Below are positions 8,686 to 16,879 of a DNA stretch of 64,000 nt, piece after piece. The DNA is from CADEEN01 sp963751775 (GTDB lineage: Bacteria > Pseudomonadota > Gammaproteobacteria > Burkholderiales > Burkholderiaceae_C). The translations under genes were made by a program, and so were the position numbers. The first letter of the stretch is position 1, and each line of letters begins with the position of its first letter. The stretch is taken from assembly GCA_963751775.1 (NCBI GenBank), contig CAVVVW010000006.1:1-64000 (forward strand), read 5' to 3'. Below the pieces are notes generated by a model, which was given only the letters and a program-made list of their open reading frames with translations, had not been told where the DNA came from and made no database searches.

Positions 8686-8857
8686 GTCGCGGCCTGGCCC
8701 GCGTCGTCGCGTCGTCCGATTGCAAACGACTTGCCACTTCGGCACGTGGGCTGGCGTCATGGGGCTCACGCCCCAAGTCGAGTGCCGTCGGGCGCGTCCA
8801 TCGGCGATGGGCGCTCGCGGCGAGACAGGCAGTGTGCCGGCGCGTCTTGCGCCGCGA

Positions 8858-10042
8858 TCAGTTGTCCTTGAACTCGATGCGTTGAGCCACCAGTCCGACG
8901 CCGTCAGGTTGGAGTCCACCCTTTACCTCGATGGCCTTGCCCACAGCCATGTCGGAAATGGTTCCGGCGACGAATTCGACGTTGCCGGAGTAGTCGACGG
9001 CAACGGCGTGGACGGTCAGGACCCGGCGCACGGTGTCCAGCGTATCGATCGTTCCGTGGACCTCGAACTGCGAGTTGGACGAATCTTCATCGCCTTCGAA
9101 GCGCACCACGCTGGCTGTGACCACGCCCTGTCTGGTTGAGCCTTCGACGCTGACGCGCGCACCCAACACGATGGCGAGCTCCCCGTCCGGAAACGCCGCC
9201 GCGGTCGCATCGACGCGCACGCCATCGACACTGAAGTGCCGCGACGACTCGTAGGCCGAGATGCGGCCCTCGACACTGGCCTCGTCGCTGTCCGCAATCG
9301 ACCGCTGCCCGGTAGACACCGAGATGGCGCGCCAGGCACCGCCAGTCGGTGTCGTCTCCAGGCGCACGCGGACCGTGCTTCCGGCGACGATACTGGCTGC
9401 CTCGGCAGGCGACACATTCGAGAAGTCGATCTCGAGTTGGCCGATCCGGAATGTGACAGCCGCGGTGTCGACACGGTCGACCTTGCCGCGCAGCACATAG
9501 CTCGCCGCGCCAGACTGCAATTCGATACGTGTCGCGGCGTAGGTGCCCGTTGCGGTGTCTAAACGAGCGAAGACCTCAACGATCATGCCCGTCTGCAGAT
9601 CCGTTAATCCTGCCTGCAGGCCGTCCTCGAAGACGGTCGCCGGCGTGATGCGCACTGATTGCCGCAGCACTTCGATGGTCTGCGCTGACGGGTTGATTGC
9701 GTCGACCGGGCCGACCAGTTCACTCGAGATGCGTACCCTGTAGGCGGTGGCGAGGCGCTCGGTTGCCGTGCTGACGGTGGCCGAGCCTTCGACGGTCGTC
9801 ATCACGCCGAGCTGGAGTCGATCACGCGCGACGGGTCGGCCGTCTTCGTCGGTGATCGACGCCGCGCGCTCGTCAAAGCGCACGCCGTCGACGACGATCG
9901 AGCCCAGACCGCTGACCGGGCCGTATGCCACGGAACTGCCCGTACCGCCGCTGTCCACGCCGCCGCAACTCGTCAGCAATAGCAGCAGCAGCGTGCGCAA
10001 GAGCCATCGGTGCGCGGTGCGCAGAATTGAGTCGGTTGCCAT
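8858..10042 (-). CDS. DUF5666-domain lipoprotein
   Basis: Lipoprotein of about 394 residues (lipobox LLTSCGG) built from repeated OB-fold-like beta units characteristic of DUF5666: successive segments such as GPVSGLGSIVVDGVRFD, VRGKVDRVDTAAVTF and VEGRISAYES with the recurring I-x-V-x-G pattern. No enzymatic motif is seen and the function of the family is unknown. It starts one base after the stop of the DUF6502 gene, so both are co-transcribed. It is clearly paralogous to the plus-strand lipoprotein at 11171-12343: both share the GxGSxVVxGVxxDExxA opening and the FSVDGVxVDAxxAxFPDGE segment. Confidence 0.85.
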   Translation of the reverse strand: MATDSILRTAHRWLLRTLLLLLLTSCGGVDSGGTGSSVAYGPVSGLGSIVVDGVRFDERAASITDEDGRPVARDRLQLGVMTTVEGSATVSTATERLATAYRVRISSELVGPVDAINPSAQTIEVLRQSVRITPATVFEDGLQAGLTDLQTGMIVEVFARLDTATGTYAATRIELQSGAASYVLRGKVDRVDTAAVTFRIGQLEIDFSNVSPAEAASIVAGSTVRVRLETTPTGGAWRAISVSTGQRSIADSDEASVEGRISAYESSRHFSVDGVRVDATAAAFPDGELAIVLGARVSVEGSTRQGVVTASVVRFEGDEDSSNSQFEVHGTIDTLDTVRRVLTVHAVAVDYSGNVEFVAGTISDMAVGKAIEVKGGLQPDGVGLVAQRIEFKDN

Positions 10043-10043
10043 G

Positions 10044-10898
10044 TCAGTCTTCCTGGGGTGGTTCGGTTTGTCCGGGCATATCGGTGTTGAAGCTGTACAG
10101 GCCGATGCGCAGGCGATTGCGTGCACGCTTTCCGGCAACGCGGTCGGCTTCGATCAGCGCCTCGAGTTTCGGCACCATTTCGGCCAGCATGGATCGCCAT
10201 TGCGCGTTGACCAACGAACGCACATCAGCCATCGACGCGTCGGAAAGTTCGTCCGCGAAGATGGCCTGTTCGAGATGTCGCGGCTCGTCCGCCAGCACGT
10301 TCTCCACCGCCGCCAGCAGGTGGTCACCGACGTTGCTGCCGAGGAATGACAAAGCCCGGCCTTGGTCCTCGTGGGGTGCGAACGCGTCACGCAGCAGATG
10401 CACCATGCCGGTCGCTTCGTCGTGGCGTGTCAGGCCAAGTCTGCAAAGCTCGTCGAGGATGACCGTCGGGTGGATGTCGTGCGTGACTGAGTAAGCCAGC
10501 GCTTCGAAGCTCGGCGCGCGGCCGTGGCGCCGCAGCGGCTTGGCTTCGCCGTTCCGGTCGCGCAGCTTCGCGCTCCCGGCCCATCGAGTGAACACCTTCG
10601 TGGCCGGTGATCCGCGCACGACGGCCGGCGCGACGAGTTCGTTGCTGATACGGGTCACCTCGCGACGGGAAATGCCTGTGGCGGCGCTGACGCGGCTGAC
10701 GTCGCGCGGGCCATGGCGCCCGGCATGGGCGTCGCGCGCCGCGCCGACGTACGACTGCTTGAGGCGTTCGACGGCGGCAGCGAAGTTCAGGCCGCGGGCC
10801 AGACAGAGGCGGGCGATCGGGGCCAACAGAAGGTCCAGCGCATCCGCCAGTGCGGCGTCCGCCAATCCGGTCTGTGTGCCTGACTTCTTCGATGCCAT
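10044..10898 (-). CDS. DUF6502 family protein
   Basis: Soluble protein of 284 residues starting at the ATG at 10898. The N-terminal part (DLLLAPIARLCLARGLNFAA, then TGISRREVTRI) resembles a helix-turn-helix region, and the centre has SVTHDIHPTVILDELCRLGL. DUF6502 proteins are repeatedly found next to DUF5666 lipoproteins in Burkholderiales, as here. A DNA-binding or regulatory role would fit the perfect palindrome in its upstream region (11041-11063), but this is inference from arrangement, not from a characterised homologue. No signal peptide or membrane segment is present. Confidence 0.75.
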   Translation of the reverse strand: MASKKSGTQTGLADAALADALDLLLAPIARLCLARGLNFAAAVERLKQSYVGAARDAHAGRHGPRDVSRVSAATGISRREVTRISNELVAPAVVRGSPATKVFTRWAGSAKLRDRNGEAKPLRRHGRAPSFEALAYSVTHDIHPTVILDELCRLGLTRHDEATGMVHLLRDAFAPHEDQGRALSFLGSNVGDHLLAAVENVLADEPRHLEQAIFADELSDASMADVRSLVNAQWRSMLAEMVPKLEALIEADRVAGKRARNRLRIGLYSFNTDMPGQTEPPQED

Positions 10899-11040
10899 GT
10901 TCGCCGGCGCCCGCCAGCCCTCTTCACATTTGTCGTCGACCTCAGGACCGTCCGCGATTGGGGGGCCGGTTCCCGCTGGCGGCTGTGTTACGTACGGACA
11001 AACAAATTGTCTTGCAGCCCCTGCCGCTGATGATACATTG

Positions 11041-11063
11041 TAGTTGTGCAATTTGCACAACTA
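11041..11063. promoter_or_regulatory. Perfect 23-bp palindromic operator candidate
   Basis: TAGTTGTGCAA and TTGCACAACTA form 11-base arms around a single central T with no mismatch. The site lies between the divergent DUF6502 (minus) and DUF5666 (plus) genes. Just upstream on the plus strand is a -10-like TACATT (11034-11039) with possible -35 elements TTGTCT (11007-11012) or TTGCAG (11012-11017). A dimeric repressor bound here would cover the plus-strand start region. The DUF6502 product is the obvious but untested candidate binder. Confidence 0.6.
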
Positions 11064-11170
11064 GAGAGTCGCCTGTTCAGGGAGTCTTACTGCATAGCGG
11101 CGACTGCAGGCCAGCATGGCTGCGGTCGACTCGGCCGCACATTGGCATGTCAACGTTCAAGGAGTTATCG

Positions 11171-12343
11171 ATGCGCATGAACCTCTTACCCTCACGTCGC
11201 GGTGCGGCCGGTCTGACCGGTGTCGCACTGCTCGCGGCACTGCTTCTTGCTGCGTGCGGTGGCGGCGGTTCACCCTCAGCGACATCGAGCTATGCAATGG
11301 GCCGGATTTCCGGCTTCGGCTCGGTCGTGGTCAACGGCGTTCACTACGACGAGAGTGCAGCCACGGTGGATGACGAGGACGGCCAGAGCGGTAGTTCCAG
11401 CGGCCTCGAGCTCGGCATGGTGGTTGAAGTAGACGCCAGGAACCTCATCCAATCCGCAGGTGTCTCCACGGCCAGTGCGACGCACATCCGCACGATCAGC
11501 CTGATAAAGGGCCCGGTGGACAGGGTCGGCACCGACAGCCTCGTCGTTCTTGGACAGACCGTCATGGTGACGCCGACGACCGTCTTCGACGACATGCTCG
11601 CCGGCGGCCTCTCGAAGCTGGCTCCCGGATCGATCGTGAAGATCTACGGCACGCTCGATACCACGACCGCACCGCCCACCTATACCGCCAGCCGCATCGA
11701 ACTGAAGCCCGACGCCTCGTTCTTCGCCCTGCGCGGTGTGGTGGCGAACGTCGACACCATGGCGAAGACCCTGACCATCGGCGGCACGGTGATCGACGTT
11801 TCGTCGGCCCCGCTGCCGACCGGACTGGCTGCCGGCAGCCTCGTGCGCGTCAAGCTGCTCACGGCCCAGGCGACTGGCAAGTGGGTTGCCGAAAGCGTCA
11901 AGTCGGGTGTGATGCGTCCGCATGACAGCGACCACGCCGAAGTCGAAGGCATGATCACCGCCTTGACGTCCACCAAGTCGTTCAGCGTCGACGGCGTGCC
12001 GGTGGATGCATCGGGCGCCAGCTTCCCGGACGGAGAGACGGGCATCGTGATGGGCGCACGGGTTGAGGTCGAGGGCTCCACCGTCAATGGCACGCTGGTC
12101 GCGTCCAAGGTCGAATTGGAGACCGAGGAGGAGGACATTGCGAGCGGCTTCGAGGTCGATGGCAGCGTGTCAGCCATCATCGACACCTCGATCTTTACCG
12201 TGCACGGTGTCAACGTGAGCTACGACAGCAGTACTGTCATCACCGGCGGCACCATCATGGTCGGAAGCCGCGTCGAGGTCCATGGCGTGCTGGCAGCCGA
12301 CGGCGTCACCGTCAAGGCGTCGAGAATCCGCATCAAGTCCTGA
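11171..12343 (+). CDS. DUF5666-domain lipoprotein (paralogue)
   Basis: Lipoprotein of about 390 residues. The ATG at 11171 follows AAGGAG at a spacing of six to seven bases. The signal peptide ends at lipobox LLAACGGGG. Several DUF5666 beta units follow (for example MGRISGFGSVVVNGVHYDE, LRGVVANVDTMAKTL and VEGMITALTSTKSF). It is a close paralogue of the product of 8858-10042, and together they flank the DUF6502 gene in a divergent arrangement. Such pairs may form an envelope-associated beta-rich assembly; the function of the family is not known. Confidence 0.85.
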   Translation: MRMNLLPSRRGAAGLTGVALLAALLLAACGGGGSPSATSSYAMGRISGFGSVVVNGVHYDESAATVDDEDGQSGSSSGLELGMVVEVDARNLIQSAGVSTASATHIRTISLIKGPVDRVGTDSLVVLGQTVMVTPTTVFDDMLAGGLSKLAPGSIVKIYGTLDTTTAPPTYTASRIELKPDASFFALRGVVANVDTMAKTLTIGGTVIDVSSAPLPTGLAAGSLVRVKLLTAQATGKWVAESVKSGVMRPHDSDHAEVEGMITALTSTKSFSVDGVPVDASGASFPDGETGIVMGARVEVEGSTVNGTLVASKVELETEEEDIASGFEVDGSVSAIIDTSIFTVHGVNVSYDSSTVITGGTIMVGSRVEVHGVLAADGVTVKASRIRIKS

Positions 12344-12542
12344 TTCCCCACCGCGACATCCATCGTTCGCCCGGCAGACCTTTGCGCGAAATGCGGAGGC
12401 TGCCGGGTCTTCGCCATCGCAACTTCTCTGCTACGCGCCTCGTCTCCGTTTGGGTAGTTTCTTGCACTGGCGGGCAAGGAGAATTGCGATCCCGACAGCG
12501 CACTGACGAACCAGCGTGAAAGACATGCCCTGGGAGAATCCG

Positions 12543-12893
12543 ATGAAGGTTGAGCGCTGGAAACACTTGCTCTTGCTCTTCGTCTCGCTGGAGAGTGTGG
12601 CTCCTCAGCTCTTTGCCCAGGGCAAGATGTTCAAGTGCGTGCTCAATGGACGAACGACGTACCAGCAAACAGCCTGTCCGGAAGACCTGCCATTGGCCGA
12701 AGTCATGACGACGTCAGACGTGGACGTCAAGAGGGAGCGACAGCCATCCCGACAATCGGGACGACCGCCCATCGATCGCAACGCAACGTCATCCGATAGC
12801 GCCGCAAGCGCCGCAAGCGCCGCCAATCCTGCAGGCGCGGTCGGCAACTCTCAATCCGAAGCCGACTCGACAAGGGTGCGAGGCAAGCGATAG
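12543..12893 (+). CDS. Small secreted DUF4124-like protein
   Basis: 116 residues from the ATG at 12543, which has GGGAG upstream. A signal peptide (LLLLFVSLESVAPQLFA) leads into a short domain, KMFKCVLNGRTTYQQTACPED, of the DUF4124 type (aromatic-K-C, then T-Y-x-x-x-x-C-P). The remaining C-terminal half is low-complexity, rich in Ser, Ala and Arg. It is monocistronic in appearance. Function of the family is unknown. Confidence 0.65.
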   Translation: MKVERWKHLLLLFVSLESVAPQLFAQGKMFKCVLNGRTTYQQTACPEDLPLAEVMTTSDVDVKRERQPSRQSGRPPIDRNATSSDSAASAASAANPAGAVGNSQSEADSTRVRGKR

Positions 12894-13083
12894 TACTGTT
12901 CCACCTTGATCGAGATCTTCCGTTCAATTGATCAAGACGTTGCGGCCCGGGCTAAGGAGTCCTACTGGGACCGAGTTCCTGATCGAACTGGCCGAGATTG
13001 ATCTCAAGGTCGCCCATCCGGGCGATGCGACCAAGGATGGAACAAGAATTGCCCAGGCTACGAGGCAGGGAATTCACAAGTAC

Positions 13084-13440
13084 TCAGAGCTCGCCTGGAA
13101 TGACTTTCGCAATGACACGGCGCATGTTCGCGTCCGGTCCACTGCGACGTGGATTTGAACGCAGGTAGTCCGATATCACGACGAAGTCGACGACGTCACG
13201 AAAGGTCATGTCGCGCCAGTTGGGCCAGTCGGCAAAGCTCTCCCCGGCCTGGCGGACGATCGTCGACGCGGTCTCACGGTCCGTACCCATGTACGTCGCG
13301 ACCACCGCGGCGTAGAGATGCTTGCCCGAGAGTTCTGGATGGGCTGCGTGCTCGCGCCGATAGACCTCGAGCACTTCGAGGCTCCCGCGCCGCGCGAAGC
13401 GCCGCTCCTGCCAAGCGACCAGGATGCCCGGGTAGTCCAT
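13084..13440 (-). CDS. Hypothetical protein
   Basis: A 118-residue soluble protein if it starts at the ATG at 13440 (GGAAGGG lies about 12 bases upstream); a TTG at 13461 would add seven residues. The sequence is ordinary in composition, mixed alpha/beta (TFRDVVDFVVISDYLRSN near the C-terminus), with no signal peptide, membrane segment or motif that I recognise. Neighbours give no functional hint. Likely a real gene because codon use is typical of the replicon, but confidence is moderate. Confidence 0.5.
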   Translation of the reverse strand: MDYPGILVAWQERRFARRGSLEVLEVYRREHAAHPELSGKHLYAAVVATYMGTDRETASTIVRQAGESFADWPNWRDMTFRDVVDFVVISDYLRSNPRRSGPDANMRRVIAKVIPGEL

Positions 13441-13614
13441 CTGACGAATGAACCCTTCCAATCACGTCCGCCAGCCACGTTCTTGACAATTATCACGTCT
13501 GCGGCAGCATCTCGCGAGCGGCGTGTTTCGGCGCCCAAGGCGACTTGAGGGGCGCGATGAAAGCGCGTGGGGCGGTCGGTGCCCAGCGGCGCTCTGGCAC
13601 GTGGGTCGGCGGCG

Positions 13615-14667
13615 TCAGGTCTCGGGATGGCCTGAGCCCTGGCTTCCGACACCCAGATGCAGATCGGCGATCCAGGTGAAGAGCCGTCGGGTCTCGTTTG
13701 CCGACAAAGCGCCGAACCCTGGGAATTCGTGGCTCTGGAACGCAGGCGCCATGACTGACCAGTCTTCGGCAAGCAGCCGCGCGCGGGCCAACGGAAGTAC
13801 GGCCTGTTCCTCGAGTGCGATGTGCTCCCTGACGACGTCGGCCAGCGCGCGCACGTTGGCAAACAGCTTGTCGCTGGCCGCGCCCATCTCAGAGACCACG
13901 GGCTCCAGGCTGGCCAGTGCCTGCCTCACCAACGCATGCTCGGTCACATGCTGCGCTTCGATGTCGCGCAAGAGCGCACCGCATTCCGGAGCCCGGTCGC
14001 GCAACGCCCGATGCAGGAAAGTCTCTTCCTTCGGATGGTGCACGCTCAGCGGGAACGCCTGCAGGTAGTTCAGCATTGCCTCCAGGCACCTCAGGTCCAG
14101 GCTAGGCCCCAGCGTCGGTGCCTGATTCACCATGTCATGCATGGCGCGTGTCACGGCAAGGATCGACTGGTGCTCGTCGTGAAGTACGGCCAGCACCTGC
14201 TCCATATCCTTGACGGGATCGGTGGACGCGATACGCGTCACGAGCAAGGGAAGTGTCGAGCGATGCAACACGCGCTCGGTCTGGGATCCATGCAGCACGC
14301 CGGCGATGCCGCGCGCGCCATGTGTCGCCATCACGATCAGGTCGCACCCGTTGGCAACGGCCGCGTCGACGATGGCGTCCGCTGGATGACCGCTGGTTGC
14401 ATACAGGGTGTCGTAGGGAACGCCCAGCGCCTCGGCGCTGACGGAGTACTTCGCCAACATGGCGTGGGTATCGCCGAAGGCGGATTCGGCAAAGGTCCGC
14501 GGGTCGCTCGATTTGAGCCGGGCGCCGGCGCGCGTGGCACCGAGGTCGGGGGTCGCATGGAAGAAGGTGATCCGCGCGCCCAACCGCGCCGCCAATTGCA
14601 CTGCCGCCTCGGCATTGACACTGGACAGGACGGAGTCGTCCACCGGCACCATCAAGTGGCGGTACAT
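13615..14667 (-). CDS. Universal stress protein fused to a hemerythrin-like (HHE) domain
   Basis: 350-residue cytoplasmic fusion. Residues 1-150 are a UspA domain: the start RHLMVPVDDS, then DLIVMATHGARG and GVLHGSQTERVL, which is the nucleotide-binding loop G-x2-G...G-S. Residues 155-310 are a four-helix hemerythrin/HHE domain with iron-ligand candidates in LHDEHQ, SVHHPKEETFLH, HVTEH and EHIALEEQ. The ATG at 14667 has GGAG eight bases upstream. UspA modules bind ATP or signal stress; HHE domains bind a diiron centre that senses O2 or NO. The fusion could link redox state to stress signalling. It is monocistronic, close to an Aer-like receptor. Confidence 0.85.
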   Translation of the reverse strand: MYRHLMVPVDDSVLSSVNAEAAVQLAARLGARITFFHATPDLGATRAGARLKSSDPRTFAESAFGDTHAMLAKYSVSAEALGVPYDTLYATSGHPADAIVDAAVANGCDLIVMATHGARGIAGVLHGSQTERVLHRSTLPLLVTRIASTDPVKDMEQVLAVLHDEHQSILAVTRAMHDMVNQAPTLGPSLDLRCLEAMLNYLQAFPLSVHHPKEETFLHRALRDRAPECGALLRDIEAQHVTEHALVRQALASLEPVVSEMGAASDKLFANVRALADVVREHIALEEQAVLPLARARLLAEDWSVMAPAFQSHEFPGFGALSANETRRLFTWIADLHLGVGSQGSGHPET

Positions 14668-14738
14668 GACACGACTCCATCTGACGCGGGCATGCGGCCA
14701 CTCTGCACTGCCTCCCGACCTACCTCATTGACGCGACT

Positions 14739-14837
14739 CAAGTTCGCGTCGACGGCAAGGAAAGAGAATGCAAGGCGGTCACCCGCAAGGACGAAGCTGC
14801 CGTGCGCAACCTGGTGCACCGGATCCTGGCGCAGCAG
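14739..14837 (+). pseudogene. Fragment of the monoheme cytochrome gene (3' end only)
   Basis: Read in the frame starting at 14739, this stretch encodes VRVDGKERECKAV, then KDEAAVRNLV and ILAQ, matching the C-terminal 30 residues of the cytochrome at 8332-8685 (KVDGKEEEHKAV, then KDEAAVRNLVRWILAQ). No CXXCH, start codon or signal peptide is present upstream, and the stop after ILAQ is lost, so it is a non-functional partial duplication. The candidate ligand histidine of the parent is a cysteine here. The rest of the 311-base gap 14668-14978 holds nothing else that I recognise. Confidence 0.75.
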
Positions 14838-14978
14838 GCCAGGGCGTCACTTTCGGGGCCGGCGTCCCCGGGCGCCGAACGCCCGGTGCCTGAACGGGTT
14901 CCGGTACTCGCGCGGCCACATGGGCTTGGCCGCGCGGCAGGGTCGCCCGCAGCGGCGGCGCGCCGCTGCTGCAAGCGA

Positions 14979-16703
14979 TCAGAAGTGAACCCAGTCGTCG
15001 GTGCCCGTCATGGCAGGGGTGGCAGGCGCCGCAGCCGGCGTCGGCGCACCGGTGTTGGCAGCGCCCGCCTTGGCACGGAAGCCGGCACGTACCACGTTCG
15101 CGGTCCGCGACGGCCCGCGCCGCTCGATAGCGGCCGGCCGCGCGGCATGCTCGTGGTCGGGCATGAAGGCCGCCACGACCTGCGCCAAGGCCCTCGCCTG
15201 CTGGCTCAGACCCTCCGCCGCCGCCGCGCTCTGCTCCACCAGCGCCGCGTTCTGCTGCGTGACCTGGTCCATCTGGACCATGGCCTCGCCAACCTGCGCC
15301 ACACCGGCGCTCTGTTCGTTCGACGCGGCGCTGATCTCGGTCACGATCACCGCAACGCGCTTGATGGTGGTGACCAAGTTGTTCACCGCCTCACCGGCCT
15401 GGTCGACAAGCAGCGTGCCGTTCGCGACGCGCTTGACGCTGTCTCCGATCAGGCTCTTGATCTCCTGTGCCGCTGCGGCGCTGCGTCCGGCCAGGCTGCG
15501 GACCTCACTGGCCACGACGGCGAAGCCGCGCCCTTGCTCGCCCGCGCGTGCCGCTTCGACTGCGGCGTTGAGCGCGAGGATGTTGGTCTGGAAGGCGATG
15601 CCGTCGATCACGCCGATGATGTCGGCGATGCGCCGCGAACCTTCGTTGATGCCCTTCATCGTCTCGACGACACGGCCGACGACCTCGCCGCACTGAACGG
15701 CAGTCTCGGACGCGCCGGCGGCCAGTTGCCGGGCATTCTGGGCGTTGTCGGCGTTCTGCCTGACGGTCGCGTTGAGCTGCTCCATCGATGCCGCGGTCTG
15801 TTCGAGCGCGCTGGCCTGCTGCTCGGTTCGCGCCGAGAGATCGTTGTTGCCCTGGGCAATCTCCGAACTGCCGATCGTCACGCTGGCGGCGCGGTCGTTG
15901 ACGTCGTGCACCAATGCGCTCTGGCTGGCCGCGATCTGGTTCACGGCACGCATCAGCAAGCCGACTTCGTCGATCCGATCGAGTGCCACGACATTTCCGG
16001 CTTGACCGCAGGCCACCGCTTGGGCCTGGCTGAGGATGGCCGCAAGCGGGCTCGCCAGCTGCACTTCAAGCGCCCAGCTGGCCATCGCAGCGCCGAGCAG
16101 CGCGCTCACGGCAATGACCCCGAGAGCGATGCCGCCCAGGCCAAAGGCAAGTGCGGCCAGCCCGGGTAACGCGGCCACCGCGAACAACGCGACGCGAATG
16201 CGCCAGCGCACCGGCATGACCTTCAGCGCCGACAACCAGGCCCATGCACCGGTGCGTACGACGATGCCCTTGCGAAAGGCCAGGCCGCTGGCGCGTCCTT
16301 CACGAAAGCGCCGGTAGAGTGCTTCCGCGGCCGCGATCTCTTCGGTCCCGGGCTTGCCACGCACGGACATGTAGCCTTTGATGACGCCGTCATGCTTGAT
16401 CGGCGTTGCGTTGGCCCGCACCCAGTAGTGATCGCCGTTCTTGCGCCGATTCTTGACCAAGGCCGTCCACGACTGGCCGCCCCGCAAGGTCGCCCACATG
16501 TCGGCGAAGGCCTCGGCCGGCATGTCGGGATGTCGCACCACGTTGTGCGGCTGGTTCTGCAGCTCTTCGCGGCTGTAGCCGCTCATCGCGACGAACGGTT
16601 CGTTGGCGTAGGTGATGTGGCTCTGCGGGTCGGTCTTGGACATCAGCGTCGCGCCAGCGGGCAGCGCAACCTCGCGTTGGGTGACAGGCTGGTTGTTTCT
16701 CAT
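14979..16703 (-). CDS. Aer-like methyl-accepting chemotaxis protein (PAS-MCP)
   Basis: 574-residue chemoreceptor. Residues 20-115 form a PAS domain of the Aer type (ITYANEPFVAMSGYSREEL, NVVRHPDMP), which in Aer holds FAD and senses redox or oxygen. Two hydrophobic segments near residues 170-215 anchor it with almost no periplasmic part. The C-terminal signalling domain has the conserved hairpin tip (IDGIAFQTNILALNAAVEAA). The last residues are DDWVHF, resembling the W-x-x-F tail that recruits CheR/CheB. It should steer swimming toward favourable redox conditions, which fits a genome with surface electron-transfer genes. No che genes are in the window. Confidence 0.92.
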   Translation of the reverse strand: MRNNQPVTQREVALPAGATLMSKTDPQSHITYANEPFVAMSGYSREELQNQPHNVVRHPDMPAEAFADMWATLRGGQSWTALVKNRRKNGDHYWVRANATPIKHDGVIKGYMSVRGKPGTEEIAAAEALYRRFREGRASGLAFRKGIVVRTGAWAWLSALKVMPVRWRIRVALFAVAALPGLAALAFGLGGIALGVIAVSALLGAAMASWALEVQLASPLAAILSQAQAVACGQAGNVVALDRIDEVGLLMRAVNQIAASQSALVHDVNDRAASVTIGSSEIAQGNNDLSARTEQQASALEQTAASMEQLNATVRQNADNAQNARQLAAGASETAVQCGEVVGRVVETMKGINEGSRRIADIIGVIDGIAFQTNILALNAAVEAARAGEQGRGFAVVASEVRSLAGRSAAAAQEIKSLIGDSVKRVANGTLLVDQAGEAVNNLVTTIKRVAVIVTEISAASNEQSAGVAQVGEAMVQMDQVTQQNAALVEQSAAAAEGLSQQARALAQVVAAFMPDHEHAARPAAIERRGPSRTANVVRAGFRAKAGAANTGAPTPAAAPATPAMTGTDDWVHF

Positions 16704-16879
16704 GGCGGTCTTTCAGGCGGCACCCACTCGTGCGCGGTTCGTGACCGCCAGTATTGATGCGCGCGCCGCGCCGCAGGCATGGATAAGCGCGCCCAAAGGG
16801 CGGCAAATGGCCGCGTACCGGCCGGAAACTGGGCTCGCGCTTGTCCTGCGTCAATCGGCACAGGCGCCGGCGCAATCCG

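Noticed and set aside
8758..8776. Short GGGGC/GCCCC hairpin after the monoheme cytochrome gene
   Set aside because: Only five base pairs, no T-tract; frequent by chance in GC-rich DNA.
12928..13158. 76-codon plus-strand open frame
   Set aside because: Overlaps the better-supported minus-strand hypothetical gene, has no ribosome site and no recognisable features.
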